Part shown: piece after piece, positions 1 to 8,230 of the stretch | How the letters are laid out: each line of letters starts with the position of its first letter | Position numbering within the stretch: the first letter of the stretch is position 1 | DNA from: Lachnospiraceae bacterium | GTDB lineage: Bacteria > Bacillota > Clostridia > Lachnospirales > Lachnospiraceae | DNA: 36,434 nucleotides | Assembly: GCA_024403335.1 (NCBI GenBank) | Contig: JAKSSA010000023.1 | Coordinates: 1 to 36,434 of the forward strand | Reading direction: 5' to 3' | Translations under genes and position numbers: made by a program | Notes under the pieces: generated by a model | Database searches by the model: none | Told to the model about the DNA's origin: nothing | Seen by the model: only the letters and a program-made list of their open reading frames with translations

Positions 1-1
1 C

Positions 2-370
2 AGAAGCAGTAAGGAAGACCAAAAGATGTGGTTTGCTAATCTTTCTTTGTCTTTAACAGAAAAATATGGCGGACAATGTGTTATCGGACGTATGTATCCG
101 GCATGGGAATATAAAAGAGAATCTGAATTACGCCCTTGTTTTGATGCAGTCCATAAGGAGTTTTACGGAACATGTGCTAATTTTGCATCAATTCATGCAG
201 GATTAGAGTGTGGCATTTTCTATGAGAAGAAGCCAGAGCTTGATATGATATCAATTGGACCTGATATGAGAGATATTCATACGCCCAATGAAAGCTTAAA
301 TGTTGAATCAGCAATAAGATTTTATAAGTTTATTGAAAAGCTTGTAGAAAGAATAGCATTAGAAAAATAG
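2..370 (+). CDS. pepD: PepD-type aminoacyl-histidine dipeptidase, C-terminal fragment
   Basis: This is the last ~122 codons of a gene that enters from the left edge, so its start is not visible; the frame is open back to base 2. The protein resembles the C-terminus of M20-family beta-Ala-His (Xaa-His) dipeptidases, cytosolic metallopeptidases that split small peptides. The supporting segment is HAGLECG, which carries the C-terminal His/Glu typical of the M20 catalytic domain, followed by ISIGPDMRDIHTPNE, the usual PepD end motif with another metal-site His. The stop is TAG at 368-370, and 29 bases separate it from the LCP gene with no clear terminator. The family call is fairly firm; the exact substrate is not known. 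The truncation is only the window edge. Confidence 0.85.
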   Translation, partial: RSSKEDQKMWFANLSLSLTEKYGGQCVIGRMYPAWEYKRESELRPCFDAVHKEFYGTCANFASIHAGLECGIFYEKKPELDMISIGPDMRDIHTPNESLNVESAIRFYKFIEKLVERIALEK

Positions 371-399
371 GGATATCCGGGAATAGTGGTTAAACTTTA

Positions 400-2238
400 A
401 TGAAGTGGAGAAAAAGTGACGAATCAGAAATCAGAAGTGAAGAAGACATCATACTTGATTCGATAATTATGGATGAAGATTATAATTCGGAAAAGAGAAA
501 TGATGATTCTTTTGAGCTCAAACTGAATGATGATGTATTTGCATTTAGTGATGCAGATAATGAACTGATTCAAAGAGAAACTGAAAAAGATGAATTCAGC
601 TTCGTTGTAAACGAGGATGTTTTTGAGTTAAGTGAAGCTGAAATAAAAGAGGCGGAAGAAAGAGAGGCCTTGGCTTTAGAAGCAGCAAAAAGAAAATTAT
701 CAGAAGAGGTTACAGAAAATAAATCTTTTAAATCCGAGAAATTTGATTTTGAAATTGAAGCTTCAGAATATCCAGAAGACTCTGAGAATGAAGAAGAAAC
801 TTCACTTGATGGTGATGAGTATATTAAAAGCCCTAATGGTTATAAAGCGGACTTAGAATATTTTCTTGGACTTAGTGAAGAAGCTAAAGAAAGAGAGTAT
901 TCTGAAAATAATAGTAATTCTTTAGATTTTGAGAGCGAAAAAGAAAATGAAAACAAGTTAGAAGAGGCTTTACAGGAAGATACTTTACAGGAGGCATCAG
1001 GCGGGGATAATAATGATAATAATAAAAACTCTACAGATGGTTTTGGTGAGGTAAGCTTTTGGAAGCATGTTGATATCAAGAATAAAATAACTGATCAGCA
1101 AAAAAACTTTTATATAAGTCTTGGTGTAATTACTGCAACAGTTTTACTTGTCGGGCTGATTATTTTCTTTGCAGTTTCTCCATTTGGAAGAAATATGCTT
1201 GATAATATTTTCTTTGGAAATAGTAATAAGACAGAAAATGATACCGATATTGAAAGTCATCCTTCAGTTACACCGATGCTTTCGTTAATTCCTGAAAATA
1301 CACCAATACCTTCGGTTTCTGTTACACCTACTTTGACTCCAACCATGACTCCTACACCTACAAAGTCATCATGGAGACCAACTCCTACACCTACAAAGAT
1401 TATATATTCAATGCTTGAACCTAAGCATGAAGATGATATTTTTAACATATTGTTAATCGGTGTTGAGAATTTAGATGAAAATGGTGTATTAGAAGTTGGA
1501 AGTAAAGGCGAAGCTGATTCCATAATGCTTGCATCTGTAAATAAGACATCAGGAGATGTTGTTCTTTGCTCAGTTTTGAGAGATATCTGGGTTACAATAC
1601 CTGGAAGAGATGATGCAAAACTTTGTTATGCTTATGAACTTGGTGGTGCGAGTATTCTTGAACAGACCTTTGAAACGAACTTTAAGGTTGAAGTTGATGC
1701 ATATGCACGATTTGACTTTACTGCTTTTGAGCAGGTGATTGATATGCTTGGCGGAGTTGATGTTTCATTAACTGCAGCTGAAGCTAAATATTTAAATAAA
1801 ACAAATTATATATCTGATCCTATGCAAAGAACAGTTGTGCCGGGTATTCAGACACTGTCAGGCAATCAGGCACTTGGGTATTGCAGAATAAAAGCGGTTG
1901 AAACTTCTTCAGGTTCAAACGGAGATTTTGGCCGTACTGAAAGGCAGCGTAATATTATAAAGGCTTTGGTGAATAAGTATAAGTCGAAACCTTTAACTGA
2001 ATTACTTGGTATTACTGAAAATATGCTAAGTATGATTACCACCAGTGCAACAAAGGAACAGATTACACAGATAGTTACTTCGATTGTCGAGGCAGGTTCA
2101 TTTACTGTTGAAGCAAAGAAGCTTCCGTCAGCAGGTAACTACAGAGTTACCATGATGAAGGGGCAGGAGGCTTTGGTAGTAGACTTTGAAGAAACAATCC
2201 CTGAACTTTACAGATATATTTTCGGAGAAATTGAATGA
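400..2238 (+). CDS. LytR-CpsA-Psr (LCP) cell-wall glycopolymer ligase with long acidic N-terminus
   Basis: This 612-residue membrane protein has four regions: a very acidic cytoplasmic part (1-235), one membrane helix (~238-259), a Pro/Thr-rich extracellular linker (~288-333, repeated PTPT) and an LCP domain (~345-610). LCP enzymes move polyprenyl-linked polymers such as teichoic acids or capsule onto peptidoglycan outside the membrane. Expected LCP features are present: an Asp in EADSIMLASVN, an Arg in SVLRDIW, the DMLGGVDV segment and the GRTERQR segment with arginines that bind pyrophosphate. The acidic tail is much longer than usual and carries a weak threefold repeat around residues 46-61, 74-89 and 154-169. 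The start ATG at 400 has only a weak ribosome site. Its stop overlaps the next LCP gene by 4 bases, so the two are probably cotranslated. Polymer substrate unknown. Confidence 0.9.
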   Translation: MKWRKSDESEIRSEEDIILDSIIMDEDYNSEKRNDDSFELKLNDDVFAFSDADNELIQRETEKDEFSFVVNEDVFELSEAEIKEAEEREALALEAAKRKLSEEVTENKSFKSEKFDFEIEASEYPEDSENEEETSLDGDEYIKSPNGYKADLEYFLGLSEEAKEREYSENNSNSLDFESEKENENKLEEALQEDTLQEASGGDNNDNNKNSTDGFGEVSFWKHVDIKNKITDQQKNFYISLGVITATVLLVGLIIFFAVSPFGRNMLDNIFFGNSNKTENDTDIESHPSVTPMLSLIPENTPIPSVSVTPTLTPTMTPTPTKSSWRPTPTPTKIIYSMLEPKHEDDIFNILLIGVENLDENGVLEVGSKGEADSIMLASVNKTSGDVVLCSVLRDIWVTIPGRDDAKLCYAYELGGASILEQTFETNFKVEVDAYARFDFTAFEQVIDMLGGVDVSLTAAEAKYLNKTNYISDPMQRTVVPGIQTLSGNQALGYCRIKAVETSSGSNGDFGRTERQRNIIKALVNKYKSKPLTELLGITENMLSMITTSATKEQITQIVTSIVEAGSFTVEAKKLPSAGNYRVTMMKGQEALVVDFEETIPELYRYIFGEIE

Positions 2239-3515
2239 TTGAAAACGAAAACGATAAAGAAAATTTAATAGATGAAACAGATGAAGCAGATGATATAAGT
2301 CAGGAAGCTTCTTCAGAAAATTTAATTACAACTGAAGAAGCAAAGAAAAAGAAATGGCCTAAGATACTTATTGGTGTGTTAGGTGGTTTGCTTGCAATTG
2401 CTTTATTTTTAGTAGGTACGCCTGTTGGACGTAAAATGGTAGTAAGTGCAGTAGTTGGTATTCTTTATAAGAATGTGAATTATGAATCACCTGATGATTT
2501 GGAGAAAAATAAGCTTGATTATCTTTTGACTCCCACACCAATTGTTACCAATGGACTTGACGAGGACAAAATATTCACTCTTATGCCGACTCCATCTCCT
2601 GATCCTGAAGAGGTTGACCCTGCTTCCACAAAGCTTGAAACACAAGAGGATTTGACTGATATTCCAAGAGATATCCCGATAAGGCATGAGGATTATGTTT
2701 ATAATGTTTTACTTGTGGGAGTGGAAAATGTTGAAGAACACAGGGCAACATATGGACGAAGTGATTCAATGCTTATTGCTTCTGTTAATATTAAGGACAG
2801 AAAGATAAAACTGATATCTTTATTGAGAGATACATGGGTAGAGATTGAAAACAGGGAAGATAACCGTTTGAATGCTGCTTTTACTTTTGGCGGAATTTCA
2901 CTGCTTCAAAATACTGTAGAAGATAATTTCAGAGTAGGAATTGATGCATACGCGAAGGTGGATTTTGAAGGTTTTCAGTCACTTATTGACATGCTTGGCG
3001 GTGTTGAGGTTACTTTGACTGAAGAAGAAGCAGAATATCTTAATACGACAAATTATATTTCTGACAAGATGCAAAGAAATGTTGTTCCCGGAACTCAGGT
3101 TTTAACTGGTAATCAGGCTCTTGGCTACTGCAGAGTTAGAAAAGTTAAGGCAGCTAATGGAAAAAGCAGTGATTATGGAAGAACTTACAGACAAAGAGTT
3201 GTATTTCAGAATTTGTTTGAGAGATATAAAGATGCTGATTTGGGAACAATGCTTAAGATAGTCAGTGAAGGCTTAAGCTATGTTACAACAAATGCGACAA
3301 GTAAGGATATCGCAACCTGGATAACTAATGCCATAGAATATAAATGCTTTGAGCTTGAAATGTATCAGTGTCCGTTCCCGGGTAAGAGCGCATCAACAGG
3401 TAAGAACTATTTTGGAGATGTTAAAACAAGCACAGGTAAGTCAGTTCTTTCTGTTGATTTCAGAAGCTGTGTTGAAGAATTGCATAGAATTTTGTTTAGC
3501 GAAGGCGATGATTAA
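2235..3515 (+). CDS. Second LytR-CpsA-Psr (LCP) family ligase
   Basis: This is a 426-residue paralogue of the upstream LCP protein, starting at ATGA overlapping its stop. It has a short acidic cytoplasmic segment (1-36), a basic stretch followed by a membrane helix (~42-64), a Pro-rich linker (~118-145) and an LCP domain from ~150. Seen motifs include GRSDSMLIASVN, SLLRDTW, DMLGGVEVTLTEEEAEYLN and GRTYRQR, matching the upstream domain almost position for position. The linker is shorter and the long acidic tail is missing. The pair looks like a tandem duplication in which the cytoplasmic part has diverged. Likely role: attachment of wall polymers to peptidoglycan on the outer face. The next gene starts 3 bases after its stop, so it belongs to the same transcript. 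Confidence 0.9.
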   Translation: MIENENDKENLIDETDEADDISQEASSENLITTEEAKKKKWPKILIGVLGGLLAIALFLVGTPVGRKMVVSAVVGILYKNVNYESPDDLEKNKLDYLLTPTPIVTNGLDEDKIFTLMPTPSPDPEEVDPASTKLETQEDLTDIPRDIPIRHEDYVYNVLLVGVENVEEHRATYGRSDSMLIASVNIKDRKIKLISLLRDTWVEIENREDNRLNAAFTFGGISLLQNTVEDNFRVGIDAYAKVDFEGFQSLIDMLGGVEVTLTEEEAEYLNTTNYISDKMQRNVVPGTQVLTGNQALGYCRVRKVKAANGKSSDYGRTYRQRVVFQNLFERYKDADLGTMLKIVSEGLSYVTTNATSKDIATWITNAIEYKCFELEMYQCPFPGKSASTGKNYFGDVKTSTGKSVLSVDFRSCVEELHRILFSEGDD

Positions 3516-3518
3516 TCT

Positions 3519-4967
3519 ATGGGACGCTTTTTATTACCCTCTTCTTTTACGGAGAGAATGAAAACTTATTTGTCTTTGGATGAGTATGAGGCTTTTCTTG
3601 CAAGTTATGAAGAAACGAACAAGTCAGGTTTAAGACTTAATACCTTAAAGATAGGAAACGAGGAGTGGGAAAAAATCGCTCCTTTTTCTGTTGAAAAGAT
3701 ATCATTTATTGAGAATGGTTATTTTTATGAAGACAATGAGAGACCATCAAAACATCCTTTTTATTATGCAGGATTATATTACTTGCAGGAACCATCAGCC
3801 ATGCTGCCTGCTAAGGCACTGCCTGTAGAGGAAGGCGACAGAATTTTAGATTTGTGTGCGGCACCTGGTGGTAAAAGCACAGAGTTAGCAGCAAGACTTA
3901 AAGGAACAGGTGTACTTGTTTCAAATGATATTTCTAATTCAAGAGCCAAGGCTTTATTAAAAAATATAGAATTGTTTGGTGTAAGGAATGCAGTTGTTAT
4001 AAGTGAAGATCCTGCAAAGCTTGCAAAGACTTTTAAGGGTTGGTTTGATAAGATTTTAGTTGATGCACCATGCTCTGGTGAAGGAATGTTCAGAAAGCAA
4101 CCGGGTATAATCAAAAATTGGGAACAATATGGAACCGAATATTATCATAAGTTACAGCAGGAAATACTCCCTCATGCTGTTGAAATGCTTAAACCCGGTG
4201 GATATTTAGTATATTCTACTTGTACTTTCTCTGCAGAAGAAGATGAAGGTATGATTTCTGAGTTGATTGAGAAATATCCTCTTACTGTTGAGAAAATAGC
4301 TTTGGAAAATGAGGGCTTTGATCATGGAAGACCTGAATGGGGAAATGGTGACGAATCAATTTCTAATACAATCAGGTTATGGCCACATAGGATAAAAGGT
4401 GAAGGTCATTTTTGTGCTTTGCTTAAAAAGAACGAGGATAATTCTGTCGTAAAAAGCGTTTGTAATGTAGCATATGCTGAAAATTCTTACAAAGGAAAAG
4501 CTTCTAAAAAGAAGGATAGAAATGAAAATCCTGGAAGAAAAAAACTTCAGCCTGAAACAATGCAATTTTTTGATAAGCTTGGATTTAAAATTCCCCTTGA
4601 GAGACTTGAAATGCGTGATGGAAGGATATATTTGCTTCCGGAAGATTTACCTGATTTAAAGGGCTTGAGAATTCTTCGTTCAGGACTTTTATTGGGTGAA
4701 GAAAAAACAGGCCGGTTTGAGCCTTCTGAAGCTTTGGCAATGTCGTTAAAAACAGATGAATTTGATAATGTTTTGAAGCTTGAAGTTAATAGCCAGGATG
4801 TGCTAAAGTATCTTAAGGGTGAAACAATAACAGGCGAATATGGCATAAAGCAGGGATATTGTCTTGTAACAGTTGAAGGTTTTCCACTTGGTTTCGGAAA
4901 AGCAACCTTGTCAGGAAGTATGGTGACGATAAAAAATAAGATACTTCCCGGCTGGAGAATGATGTAA
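3519..4967 (+). CDS. RsmF/NOL1-type rRNA (cytosine-C5)-methyltransferase
   Basis: This is a 482-residue NOL1/NOP2/Sun family enzyme that uses S-adenosylmethionine to methylate cytosine C5 in RNA. Motif I is LCAAPGGKST (~112-121), motif IV is DAPCSGEGMF (~182-191, one catalytic Cys) and motif VI is YSTCTFS (~232, second Cys). The C-terminal ~170 residues follow a lysine-rich linker and fit the PUA-like RsmF RNA-binding region. The GEGMF form of motif IV separates it from the RsmB enzyme at the right end of the window. The target is probably 16S rRNA, but the exact base cannot be read from sequence. The start ATG at 3519 follows the LCP stop by 3 bases; no other in-frame start is better. Confidence 0.88.
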   Translation: MGRFLLPSSFTERMKTYLSLDEYEAFLASYEETNKSGLRLNTLKIGNEEWEKIAPFSVEKISFIENGYFYEDNERPSKHPFYYAGLYYLQEPSAMLPAKALPVEEGDRILDLCAAPGGKSTELAARLKGTGVLVSNDISNSRAKALLKNIELFGVRNAVVISEDPAKLAKTFKGWFDKILVDAPCSGEGMFRKQPGIIKNWEQYGTEYYHKLQQEILPHAVEMLKPGGYLVYSTCTFSAEEDEGMISELIEKYPLTVEKIALENEGFDHGRPEWGNGDESISNTIRLWPHRIKGEGHFCALLKKNEDNSVVKSVCNVAYAENSYKGKASKKKDRNENPGRKKLQPETMQFFDKLGFKIPLERLEMRDGRIYLLPEDLPDLKGLRILRSGLLLGEEKTGRFEPSEALAMSLKTDEFDNVLKLEVNSQDVLKYLKGETITGEYGIKQGYCLVTVEGFPLGFGKATLSGSMVTIKNKILPGWRMM

Positions 4968-5018
4968 GAGTAGAAATATTATTGATTTATTATATTGTTA
5001 GTAGGGAAGATAAGTTTA

Positions 5019-5765
5019 ATGGGAACAAAAGTCAGACTTGACAGGTTTATATCGAATCATTCTAAAATGACAAGAACTGAGGCCTCTAAAGCATTAAAGT
5101 CCGGAAAAGTTACCGTTAACGGGGACATAATAAAAGCAGGTGATGTCAAAATAGATGAAGAAAATGACAAAATCTGTATTGACGGCGTGGAAATATGCGA
5201 TATCGGAGAGAGATGGTATGTTTTAAATAAACCTGCAGGTTATGTTTGCGCTAATGAAGACAAACATCATAAAACCGTTTTTGACCTGATGCCAAATGTA
5301 GTTTCAAAAGATTTATTTGTTGTTGGAAGACTTGATATAGATACAGAAGGTATGGTTCTGATAACCAACAATGGAAATCTGGCACATGAGATTTTATCGC
5401 CTAAAAAGCATATATGGAAAGATTATTTAGTTAAGGTAAAAGGTGTTTTAGACACTGAAAAACTTAGCCTGTTTGAAAACGGAATACAAATTGATGATTA
5501 TATAACCTGTAAAGCGAAGATAACTGTTTTAGAAGAACAAAAGGATGAAAATGGTGAGTTAATCACTAATTGCAGGGTATCAATAAGAGAAGGAAAATTT
5601 CATCAGATAAAGAAAATGTTTGCGGCACTTGATTGTGAAGTAATTTACCTTTTCCGAGAAAAAATGGGTGATTTTATGCTTCCTTTAGAACTTGAAATCG
5701 GAAATTTTCGCCAAATGACAGAGGAAGAGATTAAATTATTATATATTAAAGCTAATGGAGAATGA
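5019..5765 (+). CDS. RsuA-family pseudouridine synthase (S4 domain)
   Basis: This is a 248-residue protein of the RsuA/RluB/E/F family, which converts a specific uridine in rRNA to pseudouridine. It begins with an S4 RNA-binding domain (RLDRFISNHSKMTRTEASKAL) and has the synthase domain after ~70, including the catalytic-Asp motif GRLDIDTEGM and the late motif EGKFHQIKKM. I chose ATG at 5019 because GGGAAG lies 9 bases upstream and family members begin right before the LDRFIS motif; a longer reading from TTG at 4995 adds eight residues with no better ribosome site. The rRNA position is unassigned, and 16S U516-type activity is possible. The following gene starts at its stop. Confidence 0.88.
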   Translation: MGTKVRLDRFISNHSKMTRTEASKALKSGKVTVNGDIIKAGDVKIDEENDKICIDGVEICDIGERWYVLNKPAGYVCANEDKHHKTVFDLMPNVVSKDLFVVGRLDIDTEGMVLITNNGNLAHEILSPKKHIWKDYLVKVKGVLDTEKLSLFENGIQIDDYITCKAKITVLEEQKDENGELITNCRVSIREGKFHQIKKMFAALDCEVIYLFREKMGDFMLPLELEIGNFRQMTEEEIKLLYIKANGE

Positions 5766-5766
5766 C

Positions 5767-6348
5767 ATGAAGAATATTTTTAAGTATAGACATCAAAAAG
5801 GTGAGTACGGATATTTGAATGAGAGAAAAAGAAGAGTTTTTCTTCATCTTTTATTCCTGCTTTGTGTGGCTGCTTTGATATTTGTTCTTGGACTTGCATT
5901 GAATAAATGGCAGACAAATAATATATTTACGGTCATTGCTATTTTGTTTGTACTTCCCGGTGCCAGAACATTAATTAATTTCATTGTAATGGCACCTTAC
6001 AAGAAGATGAGTAATGAGGAATTTCAGGAATTAAAAGCACTTGAAAGAAGTGGCTGGGATATTTATTACGATGCAGTTTTTTCTACTCCTGAGAAAATAA
6101 GACGAGCAAAATGTATGATTTTTACAGGTGAGTCTTTACTCATATACCTTGATAAAGATGAAGTTAAGATTATTGATGATTATTTCAGCAATATTTTTAA
6201 TAAAAGAATGAGTGATGTAAGATTGTTTGTTACAGGTGAAAAGCAATCTTTTATCAGAGCAATCATGATAAATACTGAAAGTATTACCGATGATATGACA
6301 AGTGGTCAGAAAGATATCAGAGAATTTGTAAGAGTTTCAGTTCTTTAA
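5767..6348 (+). CDS. Hypothetical two-helix membrane protein
   Basis: I do not recognise this gene as a named family. From ATG 5767 it gives ~193 residues: a basic N-terminus with YRHQKGEYGYL, two hydrophobic helices (~residues 25-43 and ~50-70, separated by a short polar loop) and a mixed alpha/beta cytoplasmic-looking domain of ~120 residues. A GGAG site lies 6 bases before ATG 5767; an alternative ATG at 5755 would overlap rsuA by 11 bases and has no ribosome site. It lies between two pseudouridine synthase genes, 1 base after one and 21 before the other, so it is probably cotranscribed with them. The codon pattern matches its neighbours. Function unknown. Confidence 0.75.
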   Translation: MKNIFKYRHQKGEYGYLNERKRRVFLHLLFLLCVAALIFVLGLALNKWQTNNIFTVIAILFVLPGARTLINFIVMAPYKKMSNEEFQELKALERSGWDIYYDAVFSTPEKIRRAKCMIFTGESLLIYLDKDEVKIIDDYFSNIFNKRMSDVRLFVTGEKQSFIRAIMINTESITDDMTSGQKDIREFVRVSVL

Positions 6349-6369
6349 TAAAGGATATATTTAATAGAA

Positions 6370-7413
6370 TTGCAAGAGATAATAGTAAATAAAAATGAAG
6401 CAGGAAGACGTCTTGATAAATGTTTGTGTAAGTATTTGAAGAATGCTCCCACAAGCTTTATATATAAGATGTTAAGGAAGAAAAATATCGTTTTAAATGA
6501 CAGGAAAGCACAGGGAAATGAAGTACTGGAATTAAACGATTCGGTTAAGCTGTACCTTTCGGAAGAGACTTTAGTGAACATGGGATTTGCCTTGCTTGAT
6601 TTGCAGGAGGTTAACACAAAAGCTGATATAACTGAAAGATATAAGGAAAGTGACAGCAAAGCAGGTTTTATTGATAAAAATGCATATGAGTATTTGAAGA
6701 ATCGAATAAAGATTGTTTATGAAGATTCAGATGTTTTGATTTTATGCAAGGATTTTAATATATTGTCTCAGAAAGCAAATAATAATGATTATTCGGTTAA
6801 TGAGTGGGCAATAGATTATTTACTTGAAAATAAATCTTTAAGTAAAGAAGAACTAAGAACTTTTAAGCCATCTGTTTGTAACAGATTAGACAGAAATACA
6901 AGCGGACTGATAACAGTAGGTAAATCTCTTAAAGGGCTGCAGGCTTTGTCTTCAGGAATTGCAAATAAAAGAATAAGGAAATTTTATACCTGCATAGTTT
7001 CCGGTCAGGTACCTGAAAAATTTTCACTAAAAGGCTTTCTTTACAAAGATGAAAAAAACAATAAAGTTGAGATTTTAAAGAATAAAGATGATATAAAACC
7101 AGGCTTTCAGGGTGAAATCAGTACAGATTTCTTATGCAAGAAAAGAGTTAACGGATATTCCCTTTTAGAGGTGGAAATTCATACAGGAAAGACTCATCAG
7201 ATAAGAGCAAGCTTAAGCTATCTTGGCTATCCGATAGTTGGGGATGTGAAATACGGTGACAAAACTGTAAATAAAAAAATGCTTGAAAAGGGAATTAAAA
7301 ATCAGCTTTTGCATTCAGAAAAGCTTGTTTTTCCTAAGGATTTTGAAATTGAAGGTTTAAAAGGAAAAGAAATAGTATCAGAGGCTGATTTTAAAGGATT
7401 TTCCTTTACATAA
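6370..7413 (+). CDS. RluA-family pseudouridine synthase
   Basis: This is a 347-residue RluA/RluC/RluD-type pseudouridine synthase. The N-terminus has a short S4-like domain (EAGRRLDKCLCKYL), a variable linker follows (~75-110), and the catalytic domain contains NRLDRNTSGL, where the Asp is the family nucleophile. Near the end are HTGKTHQIRASLSYLGYPIVGD motif elements typical of the family. No ATG fits; TTG at 6370 places the start exactly where relatives begin, with AAGGA 14 bases upstream, a rather long spacing. Its 3' end is followed by an AT-rich tandem array rather than a terminator. Substrate is probably 23S rRNA, but the site is not determinable. Confidence 0.88.
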   Translation: MQEIIVNKNEAGRRLDKCLCKYLKNAPTSFIYKMLRKKNIVLNDRKAQGNEVLELNDSVKLYLSEETLVNMGFALLDLQEVNTKADITERYKESDSKAGFIDKNAYEYLKNRIKIVYEDSDVLILCKDFNILSQKANNNDYSVNEWAIDYLLENKSLSKEELRTFKPSVCNRLDRNTSGLITVGKSLKGLQALSSGIANKRIRKFYTCIVSGQVPEKFSLKGFLYKDEKNNKVEILKNKDDIKPGFQGEISTDFLCKKRVNGYSLLEVEIHTGKTHQIRASLSYLGYPIVGDVKYGDKTVNKKMLEKGIKNQLLHSEKLVFPKDFEIEGLKGKEIVSEADFKGFSFT

Positions 7414-7441
7414 TCAGATAAATATGAAATAATCTTTTCCA

Positions 7442-7560
7442 TAAGAAATTAAGTAATTAAAAAATAAAGTATTAAAATATTAAATAATTAAAATATTAAG
7501 TAATTAAGTAATTAAGTAATCAGGTAATTAAGAAATTAATTATTAAAAAATTTAGGAAAT
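7442..7560. repeat. Degenerate 8-nt tandem array (TAARWAAT), about 14-15 units
   Basis: The space between rluA and recU reads as successive octamers close to TAAGTAAT. Three exact copies lie at 7497-7520, flanked by variants such as TAAATAAT, TAAAATAT, CAGGTAAT and TAAGAAAT; two units have lost one base. The array ends just before the recU ribosome site. Nearly every unit holds a TAA stop codon. No hairpin or promoter with good boxes is visible in it. Confidence 0.85.
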
Positions 7561-7573
7561 AAAAAGAGAAGAG

Positions 7574-8110
7574 ATGGGTACACTTAAATCAAGAGGTCTG
7601 AGAGGATCGATACTTGAGGAAATGATTAATAATACTAATGAGTATTTGCAGGAGGAGGGTCTGGCATTAATCCAGAAAATACCTACTCCTATTACGCCTG
7701 TCCAAATGGACGAACATCGACATATTACCCTGGCCTACTTCGATAAGAAAAGTACCGTTGATTACATCGGAGTGGTCCAGGGTATTCCGGTTTGCTTTGA
7801 TGCAAAAGAATGTGCTTTTGACAGATTTGCACTACAAAACATTCATGAGCATCAGGTAAGGTTTATGAGCGATTTCGAAAAACAAGGTGGAGTTTCCTTT
7901 TTTCTGATTTATTTTTCTGAAAAGGAGCTGTACTATTACCTTCCTTTCAGAAATTTTTTTCCTTTTTGGGATAGAATGCAACAGGGAGGACGTAAGAGCT
8001 TTTTATTTTCCGAGCTTGATGAAAAATATGTAATTGAAGGCCCATGTACAAACAGGATACCGTATCTTGTTTCATTACAAAAGGACCTTGATAATCGTGA
8101 TGATGAGTAG
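7574..8110 (+). CDS. recU: RecU-type Holliday junction resolvase
   Basis: This 178-residue protein matches the RecU family, which cuts Holliday junctions during homologous recombination and chromosome segregation in Firmicutes. It starts with SRGLRGSILEEMIN and has the conserved run IQKIPTPITPV. Nuclease motifs are STVDYIGV (Asp63) and CFDAKEC (Asp76 and Lys78, the D-x-K core of the PD-(D/E)xK fold). The later segments NIHEHQVRFM and YYLPF also fit. Length is near the family norm. A purine-rich AGAGAAGAG run precedes ATG 7574. In Bacillus recU is paired with a penicillin-binding protein gene, which is absent here. A strong terminator follows directly. Confidence 0.9.
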   Translation: MGTLKSRGLRGSILEEMINNTNEYLQEEGLALIQKIPTPITPVQMDEHRHITLAYFDKKSTVDYIGVVQGIPVCFDAKECAFDRFALQNIHEHQVRFMSDFEKQGGVSFFLIYFSEKELYYYLPFRNFFPFWDRMQQGGRKSFLFSELDEKYVIEGPCTNRIPYLVSLQKDLDNRDDE

Positions 8111-8111
8111 A

Positions 8112-8165
8112 AAACACTGTCAATGCATGTAAAGTACAAATAGATTGACAGTGTTTATTTTTTTT
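8112..8165 (+). terminator. Rho-independent terminator after recU
   Basis: A perfect 12-bp stem pairs AAACACTGTCAA (8112-8123) with TTGACAGTGTTT (8145-8156). The loop is 21 bases and is followed by A and eight T. It ends the run that began with the LCP genes. Confidence 0.9.
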
Positions 8166-8173
8166 GGTACAAT
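8145..8173 (+). promoter_or_regulatory. Sigma-A promoter of the his operon, overlapping the recU terminator
   Basis: TTGACA (8145-8150), a 17-base spacer and TACAAT (8168-8173) form a near-consensus housekeeping promoter. The -35 box is part of the 3' arm of the recU terminator stem and the T-tract is the spacer. The resulting leader is ~50 bases with no T-box-like structure that I can see. Confidence 0.78.
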
Positions 8174-8230
8174 TTTCGAAATATACATTTTAGCGTGGTA
8201 AAGTGCGAAAGCATGAAATGAGAGGATAAT

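Noticed and set aside
1257-1523. Open frame on the minus strand rich in Val/Gly repeats
   Set aside because: It is the mirror of the Pro/Thr-rich linker of the first LCP gene. It has no ribosome site and no family resemblance.
7442-7560. Possible CRISPR array
   Set aside because: Units are 8 bases with no spacers and there are no cas genes. The same holds for the arrays at 22137-22313.
8174-8230. T-box or his leader attenuator upstream of hisZG
   Set aside because: The leader is only ~50 bases, with no T-box sequence, no run of His codons and no terminator after the promoter.
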